A stretch of 64,000 bases of DNA from Devosia subaequoris. Lineage in GTDB: Bacteria; Pseudomonadota; Alphaproteobacteria; Rhizobiales; Devosiaceae. Positions 16,557-27,082 of the stretch are shown here, piece after piece; position 1 is the first letter of the stretch; each line of letters starts with the position of its first letter. Made by a program: the position numbers and the translations under genes. The DNA lies in the NCBI RefSeq assembly GCF_014197055.1, contig NZ_JACIEW010000003.1:1-64000 (forward strand), given 5' to 3'. Below the pieces are notes generated by a model. It worked only from the letters and a program-made list of their open reading frames with translations, ran no database searches and had not been told where the DNA came from.

Positions 16557-18716
16557 ATGCGCCTCAAGAACTGGCTCCTTGCCGGAACCAGCATCGGCCT
16601 GCTGGCCTTTGCGCCGATCTCGGCACACGCCCAGGACGCCGAATTGCAATCAGCCTATCAGGCTTATCTTAACGCCCAGGCCTCGGGCGACGCCGCCGCC
16701 CTGGAAGAAGCACAGACTGCTTTGACCGAGCTGTGCATCGTCGGCGGCTACACCAGCCTGGAAGAGTGTATCGCCGCGATCGAGGCCGCCGGGACCCAAC
16801 CGGCTGCTGAAGAGCCTGCGGCAGAAGATGCCGCCCCCGCCGAACAGCCAGCTCCTGCGGAAGACGTTGCGCCAACTGAAGCACCGGTTGCCGAAGAGCC
16901 TGCCGCTGAACAGCCGCCGGCACAGGAAGAGCCTGTCGTCCAGGAACAGCCGGTGGAAGAACCTGCCGCTGAACAGCCCAAGGCGGAGGAACCGGCCACC
17001 GAACCAGCTCCCGCCAAGGAAGAGCCCTCCGTCAACGAAGAACCCATGACGGAGCAGGCGCCTGCTGAGGAAGCACCCGTCGCTCAAGAAGCGACCCCTG
17101 CCCAGGATCCAGCGACTGCGGACCCTGCCATTACAGAAGACGCCAGCATTGAAGCACGATTGATCGCTCAGGTTGACGCCCACAATGCGGCGGTCGCCGA
17201 CCTCTCCGCCGGAGCCGATGCCACCGAAGCGCAATCCCGCATCGATGCAGCCTTGGACCAGATCACCGTAATCTGTGGCGGGCTCGGCTATGCCGACATT
17301 GAGGCCTGCCTCGCCGAATACGGTCTTGAGCTGACCCCGCTTCCCGAATCCATGTCCACCGACGAACAGCCTGCGGCTCCCGCCCCTGGTGACGAACAGC
17401 CTGCGGCTCCCGCCCCTGGTGACGAACAGCCTGCACCCGCAGAGGAAACCACCTCCGAAGGTGAACCGGCCGAAGTGATCGAGGACCTGCCTGAGGGCGT
17501 GACCCAGGATCAGGTCGCTCCGGTGCTCGACAGCGCCAAGGATGAAGAAGCCGCGCCCTCGGAAAGCGCTCAGCCTGTTGAAGGCGAAGCCGCCGCCGCC
17601 GAGGAACCCGCTGCGCCGCCCCCGGCTAATGACGAGGAAGCTCAGTCCGAAGCAACCCGCGCATTTTCAGCTCAACCCATCGCTGCAGTGACTGCAGACG
17701 AAGGCGAGGCTGTGAGAGCCGAAGAGAACGCGACCGTCAATCAGACCGTGATCAACAATTACGTCACCAACATCACCACCAATGTGACCGGCGACAACAA
17801 CACGGTCACCACTGGGTCGCAACAGACGCCCGTCACCGTAGTCGAGGCGCCGAAAGTACAGACCAACAACGGTGATGCCTTCACGCAGCTCATCCTGCAG
17901 GTTGGTACGCAGCTGTTCGTTAACTCGGTCGGCCTGGACACTGATCGTTTCTACGATCCCCAGGAAGATGAGATCTACTACGAGCGCCTCAGCAATAACC
18001 GCGTTCGCGAAGTGATCACCCGCCCAGACGGCACCCAGATCATCACGGTGCGCAATCGCAACGGCGATATCCTGCGCCGCTCGCGTATTGCCCCGGACGG
18101 CCGCGAATACATCCTGGCCTACTTCGACGACAGCTACTACGACGACCTGGAACGCTGGCGCGACCCAGCCGAGGACCTTCCTCCGCTTCGCCTCAACATC
18201 CCGGTCCGCGAATATGTACTCGATGCCCGCTATGCTGACGAAGAGGAAGTCGAAGTCTTCTTTAGCCAGCCGCCGGTAGAGCAGGTCGCCCGCCTCTATT
18301 CCATCGATGAGGTGAAGCGTTCGGCCCGACTGCGTGACAGTGTCCGTCGCCTCGAAGTGGGCAATCTGACTTTCGATACCGGCGAAGCCACTATCGAGAG
18401 AAGCCAGGTTCAGGCCTTGTCCAGCGTTGCAAATGCCATGCTGTCCCTGCTTGAGCGCAATCCGAACGAGACCTTCCTCATAGAGGGTCACACCGACGCT
18501 ATCGGATCGGACATCGCCAACCTGCGTCTGTCGGACCTGCGGGCTGCCACCGTTGCCCGCGTCTTGACCGACTTCTATGGCGTACCGCCTGAAAACCTGG
18601 CTACCCAGGGCTATGGCGAACGTTATTTGAAGATCCGTACCGAGGCGGCTGAGCGTCAAAACCGCCGCGTCACTATCCGCCGGATCACGCCGCTGATCAC
18701 CGTCGCCGCACGCTGA
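16557..18716 (+). CDS. Large OmpA-family outer-envelope protein with acidic Pro/Ala/Glu-rich linker
   Basis: 719 residues from the ATG at 16557 (AGGA upstream, directly preceding a Sec signal peptide ending ISAHAQ); the same frame is open far upstream but that part is not coding. After the signal lies a small helical domain with two Cys (about 25-82), then a long Glu-Pro-Ala linker (about 85-200). A second copy of the Cys-containing helical domain follows (about 200-265), another acidic linker, a middle beta-rich part, and a C-terminal OmpA peptidoglycan-binding domain. That domain has FLIEGHTDAIGSDIANLRLSDLRAATVARVL and GYGERY. It probably tethers outer membrane or periplasmic structures to peptidoglycan. 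An EcfG-type promoter precedes it and a strong terminator follows. Confidence 0.85.
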   Translation: MRLKNWLLAGTSIGLLAFAPISAHAQDAELQSAYQAYLNAQASGDAAALEEAQTALTELCIVGGYTSLEECIAAIEAAGTQPAAEEPAAEDAAPAEQPAPAEDVAPTEAPVAEEPAAEQPPAQEEPVVQEQPVEEPAAEQPKAEEPATEPAPAKEEPSVNEEPMTEQAPAEEAPVAQEATPAQDPATADPAITEDASIEARLIAQVDAHNAAVADLSAGADATEAQSRIDAALDQITVICGGLGYADIEACLAEYGLELTPLPESMSTDEQPAAPAPGDEQPAAPAPGDEQPAPAEETTSEGEPAEVIEDLPEGVTQDQVAPVLDSAKDEEAAPSESAQPVEGEAAAAEEPAAPPPANDEEAQSEATRAFSAQPIAAVTADEGEAVRAEENATVNQTVINNYVTNITTNVTGDNNTVTTGSQQTPVTVVEAPKVQTNNGDAFTQLILQVGTQLFVNSVGLDTDRFYDPQEDEIYYERLSNNRVREVITRPDGTQIITVRNRNGDILRRSRIAPDGREYILAYFDDSYYDDLERWRDPAEDLPPLRLNIPVREYVLDARYADEEEVEVFFSQPPVEQVARLYSIDEVKRSARLRDSVRRLEVGNLTFDTGEATIERSQVQALSSVANAMLSLLERNPNETFLIEGHTDAIGSDIANLRLSDLRAATVARVLTDFYGVPPENLATQGYGERYLKIRTEAAERQNRRVTIRRITPLITVAAR
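17361..17434 (+). repeat. 30-bp tandem repeat inside the OmpA-family gene
   Basis: Two identical 30-base units (17361-17390, 17391-17420) and a 14-base partial third encode DEQPAAPAPG repeats in the linker. The identical codons indicate recent slippage or duplication; whole-codon unit length keeps the frame. Confidence 0.9.
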
Positions 18717-18737
18717 TCACGACACCGGACCACGCTG

Positions 18738-18766
18738 AAAGGCCGGGCCTCGCGCCCGGCCTTTTC
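18738..18766 (+). terminator. Terminator after the OmpA-family gene
   Basis: AAAGGCCGGGC and GCCCGGCCTTTT form a strong stem with a T run, about 20 bases after the stop. Confidence 0.9.
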
Positions 18767-18909
18767 TATTGCTTGCTCGAGCGCTGACGAATTCTTGAAA
18801 AAGCCACAATGAGTCACTGTCGAATGAACTTGATACGAGGCGACAGTCCATTGATTCTGTTAAGTTTTCAGAAAAAGAGCTGGCCAGTAAAACGCTCTTC
18901 ACAAACTTG

Positions 18910-18934
18910 GGAACTCTCCATTTGGGACCGCGTT
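18910..18934 (+). promoter_or_regulatory. EcfG-type promoter upstream of small membrane protein gene
   Basis: GGAAC, 16 bases, CGTT, exact consensus, ending 32 bases before the preferred ATG at 18967. Confidence 0.75.
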
Positions 18935-18966
18935 TATTAGCCAGCGTTGCAACATAGGAGCAAATG

Positions 18967-19368
18967 ATGGCTACCCCCGAACGCGATACTGTTTACACCC
19001 GAGACGGAAACCGCACCGTCTACACCCGCGAGAGCAATGGTACCGGCTGGTTCGTCGGCATCATTGTGGCTCTCGCCCTGCTGGCGATTGGCTACCTCGT
19101 CTTCTCGGCCAATTCCGGTCCTTCGACCACCGTCGATGTGAACGGCGTGCCGGCCACTGAGGCCCCCTTGACCGACCCGGCAGTCGCTCCGGCTCCGATC
19201 ACCGAAGCCCCCGCAGTCGAGACCGCCCCGGCTCCAGCCACCGAGGCTCCTGCCGCAGAAACCGCCCCGATGACCGAGGCCGCTCCCGCTGCCGAGCCTA
19301 TCACTCCGGCTGAAACCGCTCCGGCCACGGACGCAGAGGTCGCCCCCCCGGCCGAACCTACCCAGTAA
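18967..19368 (+). CDS. Small single-pass membrane protein with Ala/Pro/Thr/Glu-rich tail
   Basis: 133 residues. Of two adjacent ATGs, 18967 has the better spacing (six bases) from AGGAG. A short polar N-terminus repeats VYTRD/VYTRE. One membrane segment follows (about 24-45, GIIVALALLAIGYLVF), then a periplasmic low-complexity tail of repeated TEAP/AETAP units. The N-terminal part and membrane helix resemble the 65-residue protein at 37818-38015, so the two are likely paralogues. No domain function is known. Behind an EcfG-type promoter and closed by a terminator, it looks like a monocistronic stress-induced envelope protein. Confidence 0.8.
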   Translation: MATPERDTVYTRDGNRTVYTRESNGTGWFVGIIVALALLAIGYLVFSANSGPSTTVDVNGVPATEAPLTDPAVAPAPITEAPAVETAPAPATEAPAAETAPMTEAAPAAEPITPAETAPATDAEVAPPAEPTQ

Positions 19369-19406
19369 CACTGAACCGGACCTGGCCCCTCCCTCCAGGA
19401 CCGAAA

Positions 19407-19436
19407 GAGACCCCGGTGCCCCCGCCGGGGTCTTTT
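19407..19436 (+). terminator. Intrinsic terminator
   Basis: AGACCCCGG and CCGGGGTCT arms followed by TTTT, about 40 bases after the small membrane protein gene. Confidence 0.9.
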
Positions 19437-19490
19437 TATTGCGCCTTCCGTCCCGGATGCTGGCAATATCTAAGGTGCCCCCACGGCTGG

Positions 19491-19712
19491 CTATTTGCCG
19501 CTGCGCTTGATTGACTTGATCTCCTGCGGCGGAAGGCCGGACTTTTCCGAAATGACACGGTCCTGCTCCATGATGGCGGCACGCGCTGGCTCATCGCCAT
19601 CAAGGCCGCCCAGCAGGCTCGCATCCACCTTGCGGTTGGAGCGCTGCGAGCCGTCTTCATAAACGACGTCGAACATCACGAATTCGGTGCGTGGGGTCGG
19701 TTTCCGGGCCAT
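19491..19712 (-). CDS. Conserved small hypothetical protein
   Basis: 73 residues, charged, no signal or membrane segment. It starts MARKPTPRTEFVMFDVVYEDGS and ends in the pattern GLPPQEIKSIKRSGK, which fits a short beta-plus-helix protein. The coding look (codon use like its neighbours, GGATG-type ribosome site) supports a real gene, and similar proteins occur in Hyphomicrobiales as far as I recall. Function unknown. Confidence 0.65.
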   Translation of the reverse strand: MARKPTPRTEFVMFDVVYEDGSQRSNRKVDASLLGGLDGDEPARAAIMEQDRVISEKSGLPPQEIKSIKRSGK

Positions 19713-19734
19713 CTCGGCATCCTTTCAAACAGAA

Positions 19735-19759
19735 ACCGCGAGCCGGCATGGCTCGCGGT
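19735..19759 (-). terminator. Terminator-like hairpin after hlyU-like gene
   Basis: ACCGCGAGCC and GGCTCGCGGT are exact ten-base arms around five bases; on the minus strand a broken T stretch follows. Confidence 0.6.
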
Positions 19760-19785
19760 CTTCGGTCAATTTGTGCGTGTGCGTC

Positions 19786-20073
19786 TTAGCGGTAGATCTG
19801 GTCGCCTTGCTCGTCGATGATCTGGCGTCCCTTGCTCAGCGCCAGCGCCACCAGGTCCTCGCGCGAGCTCATCTTGTCGGCGCGGATAAAGCGATAGGTC
19901 TTGACCTCACCCTCGACCTGCTTCTCGATCAGGCCTGCAAGCTGCAACTCGCCGCCTGCCTTCATCTCGATGGCCTTGATCTGGTAGCCCTTGTAACCCT
20001 CTTCGCCCAGAACCTTGTCGCCCTCCGGTTCCGAGGCGGCGCCACCGCCGAAGAGCTTCTTGAAGAACGACAT
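19786..20073 (-). CDS. HlyU-family protein
   Basis: 95 residues beginning MSFFKKLFGGG, the typical start of the alphaproteobacterial HlyU family. The compact domain EEGYKGYQIKAIEMKAGGELQLAGLIEK and FIRADKMSSREDLVALALSKGRQIIDEQG follows. In Vibrio the name refers to a haemolysin regulator, but that protein is an ArsR-type factor. This short family shares mainly the name, and its role is unknown. Its ATG overlaps the upstream stop by one base (TAATG), indicating coupling. Confidence 0.85.
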   Translation of the reverse strand: MSFFKKLFGGGAASEPEGDKVLGEEGYKGYQIKAIEMKAGGELQLAGLIEKQVEGEVKTYRFIRADKMSSREDLVALALSKGRQIIDEQGDQIYR

Positions 20074-20378
20074 TACGGGCCTCCTGTTTGTCCTGTCCTG
20101 CGCGCTGGTCGGGGTCGCTGCAACTCACCACGCTTGTTCATCTCCTCCTGCAACCAAAGCGGCGAGATGTCAAAATAGTTCGGCCAGATCGGCTTCCCAT
20201 TCACCAGATCGACCTTGGCGAAATAGCCTCGATCCCGCAGCGGCTCGGTGCCTTCACCCCGCTCGGCCAGCATCGGGGCCGCATTGAACGTTCCCCAGCT
20301 GCCGTCGGAAAACGTCACCACCAGCTTGAACGGGATGGCGGTGCGCAGCGAGGTGAGTTTGAGCCGGGGAGCAGCCAT
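20073..20378 (-). CDS. DUF2442 domain protein
   Basis: 101 residues with the DUF2442 pattern: a basic start (LKLTSLRTAIPFKLVVTFSDGSWGTFNAAPML), then LRDRGYFAKVDLVNGKPIWPNYFDISPLWL. Such proteins are often encoded beside toxin-antitoxin or regulatory genes, but no toxin partner (DUF4160) is seen here. It is translationally coupled to the HlyU-like gene and lies 11 bases beyond the rpoD stop, so it may be read from the rpoD side or from its own promoter. Confidence 0.8.
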   Translation of the reverse strand: MAAPRLKLTSLRTAIPFKLVVTFSDGSWGTFNAAPMLAERGEGTEPLRDRGYFAKVDLVNGKPIWPNYFDISPLWLQEEMNKRGELQRPRPARRTGQTGGP

Positions 20379-20389
20379 GAGCTACTCTC

Positions 20390-22438
<2,049 letters not shown>

Positions 22439-22629
22439 CTGGTACTCCTCGGGACCCACGGGCGGGTGGTCCCGGCTGTGTCTTAGGTGGTGACAACTCA
22501 AGACAAGGTAAAGGTTCCATCACCGGAGCGTTAACACGCTCGTGTGACATGGCTCGCTTTCGGGGATTGTGGCAGTGATTCGCCACAACGCAAAATCGCG
22601 CAGCGTCGCCAGTCTCTCGGGTTTTCCCC

Positions 22630-24573
22630 TCAAAAACTGCGAGTTGCGCGTCCTGATAGCGAACCAAATCCTTCGATCAATGCCTCTGTGCCATCGACAG
22701 TGGTAATCTGGTTCTTGATGTCCCGCAGCCTTTCAAAGGTTTCTTCGCTCGGGTCTTCGCCCAGCGCGGCTTCGGCTGCCTTCAGCTCCCTATTTAGCTG
22801 AACTTTCTTGTTATGCAAGGCCAGCGCGTGACTTAATCCGGTCTCGGCATCCACCAGCGCCGTCTCGGCGCTCACCTGCCACACGCCCTGCCGCGTCAGT
22901 GATTCGGTCATTCGCTGCAACGCCGGGCCATGTCCGCGCACCCCAAGCGCCGCGCGCAAATCATCAGCCGAGATATCGTGATGCCGTACCGCCAAGGCCA
23001 GAATGTCGCCCAGCACCTTCTGCGCCACCGGCGTTTCGCAATCGAGCGCCGCAAGTGCTTCGAACTGGTCTTCGACCAGCGCCGGATGATTGACCAGCGT
23101 CAGAATAATCGTCGCCTCACGCGGGCTGGCATCGGCCATCGCGCCTGTCCTGAGCAGTCGCGAATTGCGCAGTGTGTCCGAAACCACCAGGCGCGGCGTG
23201 CCACGACCCGGATAGCCATAGGCTCCGCTCTGCCCATAGGCCGGCTTGCCGCCGCCCCGCCAGTTTTCGCGCCCGCCCCCCTGGCGCAGCGGCGCAAAAA
23301 AGGCCTTCAATTTCTCGTCAAAGGCCTGAGCATAGTGGAAGCGCACGGTCGAATCCTGGATGCCATTGGCCCGTTCGCGCAAGCGCGCCTGAAGCGCGGC
23401 GCGCTCTTCGGGCGCCTCGGGCACCAATCCGCCTGTCTCGAAACTCCACACCATGTCCGACAGGCTGCGCGCCTTTTCGATCACCTCGGCAAAAGCGCCG
23501 CGCCCCTGCGCCTTGATCAGATCGTCCGGATCCTGCCCCTCAGGCAGCGTGGCAATCTTGACGCTCTTGCCGGGTTTCAGATGCGGCAGGATGATATCCG
23601 CCGCCCGCTCCGCCGCCTTGAGGCCCGCCTTGTCGCCATCAAAACACAGGATCGGCGTATCGCTCATGCGCCAGAGCAGTTGAATATGCTCCTCGGTCAG
23701 CGCCGTCCCCAGCGGCGCCACCGCCCCTTCAAATCCGGCGGCCACTGCCGCGATCACGTCGAGATAGCCTTCTACGACAATCACGCTGGCTCCATCCCGC
23801 GCTGCCGCGCGCGCCGACTGGCCATTGTAAAGCGTCTGCCGTTTGGAGAAGAGCTGGGTTTCCGGCGAATTGAGATATTTCGCCGGCACATCCGGGCTCA
23901 TGGCCCGTCCGCCAAATGCGATCACCCGGCCACGAAAATCGGTGATCGGGAACATCACACGGTTGCGGAACCGATCATAAGTCAGCGGATCATCGTCACG
24001 GCTGGTCACCAGACCGGCATCGATCATCGCCTGACCCGATACGCCATTGGCCGCCAGATGTTCCTTGAGCCCATTGCGGCTTTCCGGCGCAAAACCGATC
24101 CGGAACCTGGCCTGACTTGCCGGTGTCACCCCGCGCTCAAATAGATAGCCTCGCGCCCGCGCCCCGATATTGTGCGCCAGCGCCGCTTCGAAATATTTGG
24201 TCGCCAATTCCATGACATCGGCCAGCCCGCGCTGCGCCGCTTCGCGCTTTTCGGTGCGTTCGTCGCGCGCCGGCATCTGCACGCCGGCCATCCCCGCCAG
24301 TTTCTCGACCGCCTCGGGAAAACTCATCCCGGCCTTTTCAGTCAGGAACCGGAAGTGGTCACCCGTGGCCCCACAGCCAAAGCAGTGATAAATGCCGCGC
24401 CGGTCATCGGCGTGAAAACTCGGGCTCTTCTCGGCGTGAAACGGGCAGCAAGCCCACATATCGCCTTTGCCCGGCTGGCTTTTGCGCTTATCCCACAAGA
24501 CATGCTCGCCCACCACCTGCGTAATCGGCAGGCGCTGGCGAATTTCGTCCAGGAACGTATCGGTAAAGCGCAT
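22630..24573 (-). CDS. dnaG: DNA primase DnaG
   Basis: 647 residues. The N-terminal zinc-binding domain (CPFHAEKSPSFHADDRRGIYHCFGCG) has the CHC2-type ligands. The TOPRIM core (VIVVEGYLDVIAA, LCFDGDKAGLKAA) contains the catalytic acidic residues, and a C-terminal DnaB-interaction region ends at about 640. It synthesises RNA primers at the replication fork. It is transcribed towards rpoD, about 190 bases away; that gap contains a small GAGCG/CGCTC inverted repeat near 22526-22541 and probably an rpoD promoter. Confidence 0.98.
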   Translation of the reverse strand: MRFTDTFLDEIRQRLPITQVVGEHVLWDKRKSQPGKGDMWACCPFHAEKSPSFHADDRRGIYHCFGCGATGDHFRFLTEKAGMSFPEAVEKLAGMAGVQMPARDERTEKREAAQRGLADVMELATKYFEAALAHNIGARARGYLFERGVTPASQARFRIGFAPESRNGLKEHLAANGVSGQAMIDAGLVTSRDDDPLTYDRFRNRVMFPITDFRGRVIAFGGRAMSPDVPAKYLNSPETQLFSKRQTLYNGQSARAAARDGASVIVVEGYLDVIAAVAAGFEGAVAPLGTALTEEHIQLLWRMSDTPILCFDGDKAGLKAAERAADIILPHLKPGKSVKIATLPEGQDPDDLIKAQGRGAFAEVIEKARSLSDMVWSFETGGLVPEAPEERAALQARLRERANGIQDSTVRFHYAQAFDEKLKAFFAPLRQGGGRENWRGGGKPAYGQSGAYGYPGRGTPRLVVSDTLRNSRLLRTGAMADASPREATIILTLVNHPALVEDQFEALAALDCETPVAQKVLGDILALAVRHHDISADDLRAALGVRGHGPALQRMTESLTRQGVWQVSAETALVDAETGLSHALALHNKKVQLNRELKAAEAALGEDPSEETFERLRDIKNQITTVDGTEALIEGFGSLSGRATRSF

Positions 24574-24630
24574 GTATGTTATCTAGGCGCTCACAGCGCC
24601 CAAGTCATCAGCAGAGAGTTTTCCACAGCC

Positions 24631-25020
24631 ATGCCCAAAGCCAAAATGCCCGTCGCCGTGCTGATCGCCCTCACCGCAGGTCCGGCGCTGGCCATTGGTG
24701 TCACGCTTTGGGTGGTCAATGACATGGTTCCTGCCTGCGTCATCACCGAGGCCGAGCGCCTTACCGCGCCCGATGGGGAATATGATCTGGTGACATTCTC
24801 CCGCGCCTGCGGCGAGACACCACCCAATATCCAGGCCGCGCTTGTCCCGCCGGGTGAAGAAGTGCCGTTCGATGCCGCCAGCTTCGTCTCTGTCGTCGAA
24901 GCCACCGACTTGGCCCCGCGTTGGGGCGCCGAGGGCCAGATCGAGATCACCCTGCCCCAGACCGGCGAAGTGTTGCGTCAGGATGAGACAGTGGCGGACA
25001 TCACTGTCGTTTATCGCTGA
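24631..25020 (+). CDS. Hypothetical exported or membrane-anchored protein
   Basis: 129 residues from ATG 24631, divergent from dnaG. A hydrophobic N-terminal segment (residues 5-28, MPVAVLIALTAGPALAIGV) works as a signal anchor or uncleaved signal. The remaining 100 residues are soluble, with one Cys pair (PACVITEAE and SRACGETPP) that could form a disulfide. No known domain is recognised. The longer open frame upstream runs antisense into dnaG and is not taken as coding. Confidence 0.6.
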   Translation: MPKAKMPVAVLIALTAGPALAIGVTLWVVNDMVPACVITEAERLTAPDGEYDLVTFSRACGETPPNIQAALVPPGEEVPFDAASFVSVVEATDLAPRWGAEGQIEITLPQTGEVLRQDETVADITVVYR

Positions 25021-25025
25021 GCCAA

Positions 25026-25586
25026 TCAGGCCTTGCTCGCCTGGTACAGCCGCCAGGCCCAGCCAAACAGGCCGACAGCAAAGATGATCAGCAGAATGCC
25101 GCCGATGATCATCGCCACCCAGGCGCTGAGCAGCGGGAACAGCAGCAACAGCAGCCCCAGCAACACATAGGATGCACCTGCAAGCACCACCGGCCAGATC
25201 CGCGCATAGCTCTCACGCTCCCGCACGATCACCACGATCTGCATCACGCCGACGACAATCGCCGCCAGCCCCATCAGGGCAGATATGAAGGTCACGGTGA
25301 AAATGGTCGCCAGCATGGGGCTTATCAGGATCACCACACCCAGGAGAAGCGAGGCGGCATTGGCCACCACATCGAACCAGTAATTGCCGCTCTTGCCGCC
25401 ACCGAAAGTCAGGCTCCAAAGCCCCAGCGCCCCGTCGATCAGCAGCAAGATACCGCCGAACAGCAGCAACACCGCCAGCGCCTCCAGCGGCCAGATCACC
25501 GCATAGACCCCCGCCGCCAGCATCAGTAGGCCCCGCAACGCCGTTGCCAGTGCAAATCGTTTCTTGGTCTCGGACGAAACAGGCAT
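25026..25586 (-). CDS. HdeD-family (DUF308) membrane protein
   Basis: 186 residues with six short hydrophobic helices arranged as in HdeD/DUF308 repeats (WPLEALAVLLLFGGILLLIDGALGLWSL and the second copy ALMGLAAIVVGVMQIVVIV). E. coli HdeD is part of the acid-fitness island; most homologues have no assigned function. It converges on the preceding gene with only five bases between the stops. Confidence 0.85.
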   Translation of the reverse strand: MPVSSETKKRFALATALRGLLMLAAGVYAVIWPLEALAVLLLFGGILLLIDGALGLWSLTFGGGKSGNYWFDVVANAASLLLGVVILISPMLATIFTVTFISALMGLAAIVVGVMQIVVIVRERESYARIWPVVLAGASYVLLGLLLLLFPLLSAWVAMIIGGILLIIFAVGLFGWAWRLYQASKA

Positions 25587-25767
25587 CTCACTCTCCTCGC
25601 GGCGGTCCGCATCCCATTCACGTCAACCAGATTAACCGCACTTGCGGAGTCGCCCAAGCACCAGCCCCCTATAGATTTTCTAAAGCGTCCGAACCAAATT
25701 GTGCATTGCGTCAGTTCCCCGTCCATGAAATGAGGCGCAATAGCCTCCTCCCCCTGCGGCCTTGACC

Positions 25768-26958
25768 ATGTCCCTGCCCCTGCTTGCCCTGTTTCTGGCG
25801 GCCTTTGCCTTCGGCACGGCCGAATTCGTCATTGCCGGCGTTCTACCAGACGTCGCTTTGGGGCTCGGCGTGTCCATTCCCGTCGCCGGCTACCTGGTTT
25901 CCGGCTACGCTATCGGCATCGCCATTGGCGGCCCGGCCCTGGCAGTGCTCACCAAGAAGATGAACCGCAAGCTGCTCGTCCTCGTGCTCGGCGTTGGCTT
26001 CACCCTGGGGCAGGCGCTCTGCGCCATCGCGCCGAATTTCGAGCTGCTGCTTCTGGCCCGCATCTTCGTGTCGGTGCTGCACGGCGCCTATTTCGGCATC
26101 GCCTTTGTGCTGGCCACCAGCCTCGTTCCACCGGCCCGGCGCGGCTTTGCCATGGCGCTGATTCTTTCGGGCCTGACTGTCTCCAACGTCCTGGGCGTAC
26201 CGGGCGGCTCGGCGATTGGCACGATGCTGGGCTGGCGCGCCACCTTCTGGGCAGTGGGTCTGCTCGGTCTTGCGGCCACCCTGGTTATCGCCGCGGTCTT
26301 GCCCGCCCGCGCCGGTGCCACAGCGTCACAGGGCAGTTTCCGGCATGAATTTGCTGCCCTTGGGCGCCAGCAGGTGTTTCTGGGCTTCACCATCGCCATG
26401 CTGGTGATGACCGGGCAATACAGTCTCTTCACCTATATCGCCCCGTTGCTGCTCACCGTCACAGGCGTGGGGAGCGAAGCGATACCGATCATTCTGCTGC
26501 TGTTTGGCATTGGCGCCACCATTGGGGTGTTCATCGGCGGGCGCTTGGCCGACTGGCGCCTCATGCCCTCGCTGATCGCCATCCTTACCCTCCAGATGAC
26601 TCTCTTTGTCAGCCTCTACTTCGCTGCGCCCCACGCCATCCCGATGGCCATCGCCATTATCCTTTGGGGCGGCGCCACCTTTGCCTTTGGATCGCCCCTG
26701 CAGTCCCGCATGCTGCTCTGGGCGGCCGACGGCCCAAACCTGACGTCGGCCCTTATTCCTGCCGGCTTCAATATCGGCATCGCCGTTGGCGCCGTCTTGG
26801 GTGCAGCGCTGATCGAAGCAGGCCTGGGTTATCGGGCCTTGCCGCTGATCGGTGCAGTCTCGCTCGCCTTCGCCGTGGCGATTGCCACCCTCTCGGCGTT
26901 TCTGGAACGCCGCAGCAACGCCGCGCCGCCCCTGCCGACGGGCGTTCCGGCGCAGTGA
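25768..26958 (+). CDS. MFS transporter of the DHA1 (drug:H+ antiporter) type
   Basis: 396 residues from ATG 25768 (the TTG two codons earlier is less likely), with 12 membrane segments. The first two loops hold the family motif region (SGYAIGIAIGGPALAVLTKKMNRK), and motif C-like GVPGGSAIGTMLGWRATFWAVG marks the antiporter subfamily. It resembles E. coli YdhP/AraJ-type exporters. Substrate unknown. No regulator gene is adjacent. Confidence 0.9.
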   Translation: MSLPLLALFLAAFAFGTAEFVIAGVLPDVALGLGVSIPVAGYLVSGYAIGIAIGGPALAVLTKKMNRKLLVLVLGVGFTLGQALCAIAPNFELLLLARIFVSVLHGAYFGIAFVLATSLVPPARRGFAMALILSGLTVSNVLGVPGGSAIGTMLGWRATFWAVGLLGLAATLVIAAVLPARAGATASQGSFRHEFAALGRQQVFLGFTIAMLVMTGQYSLFTYIAPLLLTVTGVGSEAIPIILLLFGIGATIGVFIGGRLADWRLMPSLIAILTLQMTLFVSLYFAAPHAIPMAIAIILWGGATFAFGSPLQSRMLLWAADGPNLTSALIPAGFNIGIAVGAVLGAALIEAGLGYRALPLIGAVSLAFAVAIATLSAFLERRSNAAPPLPTGVPAQ

Positions 26959-27082
26959 CAAGAATGCGTTAAGCTTTCGCTCACTAGACGGACACTCTCC
27001 CGCTCCCCGTAACCATCCATTTTGACATTGGCGTTATGAGAAGGTTTTCGCTGGTCGAGTTCGGCCTGTCTGGTGACCCGAC

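Noticed and set aside
17361..17434. Tandem repeat as a CRISPR array
   Set aside because: The units are directly adjacent without spacers and in frame inside a gene.
25587..25767. EcfG promoter for the HdeD gene
   Set aside because: Looked for because HdeD proteins can be stress genes, but no GGAAC/CGTT pair is present upstream.
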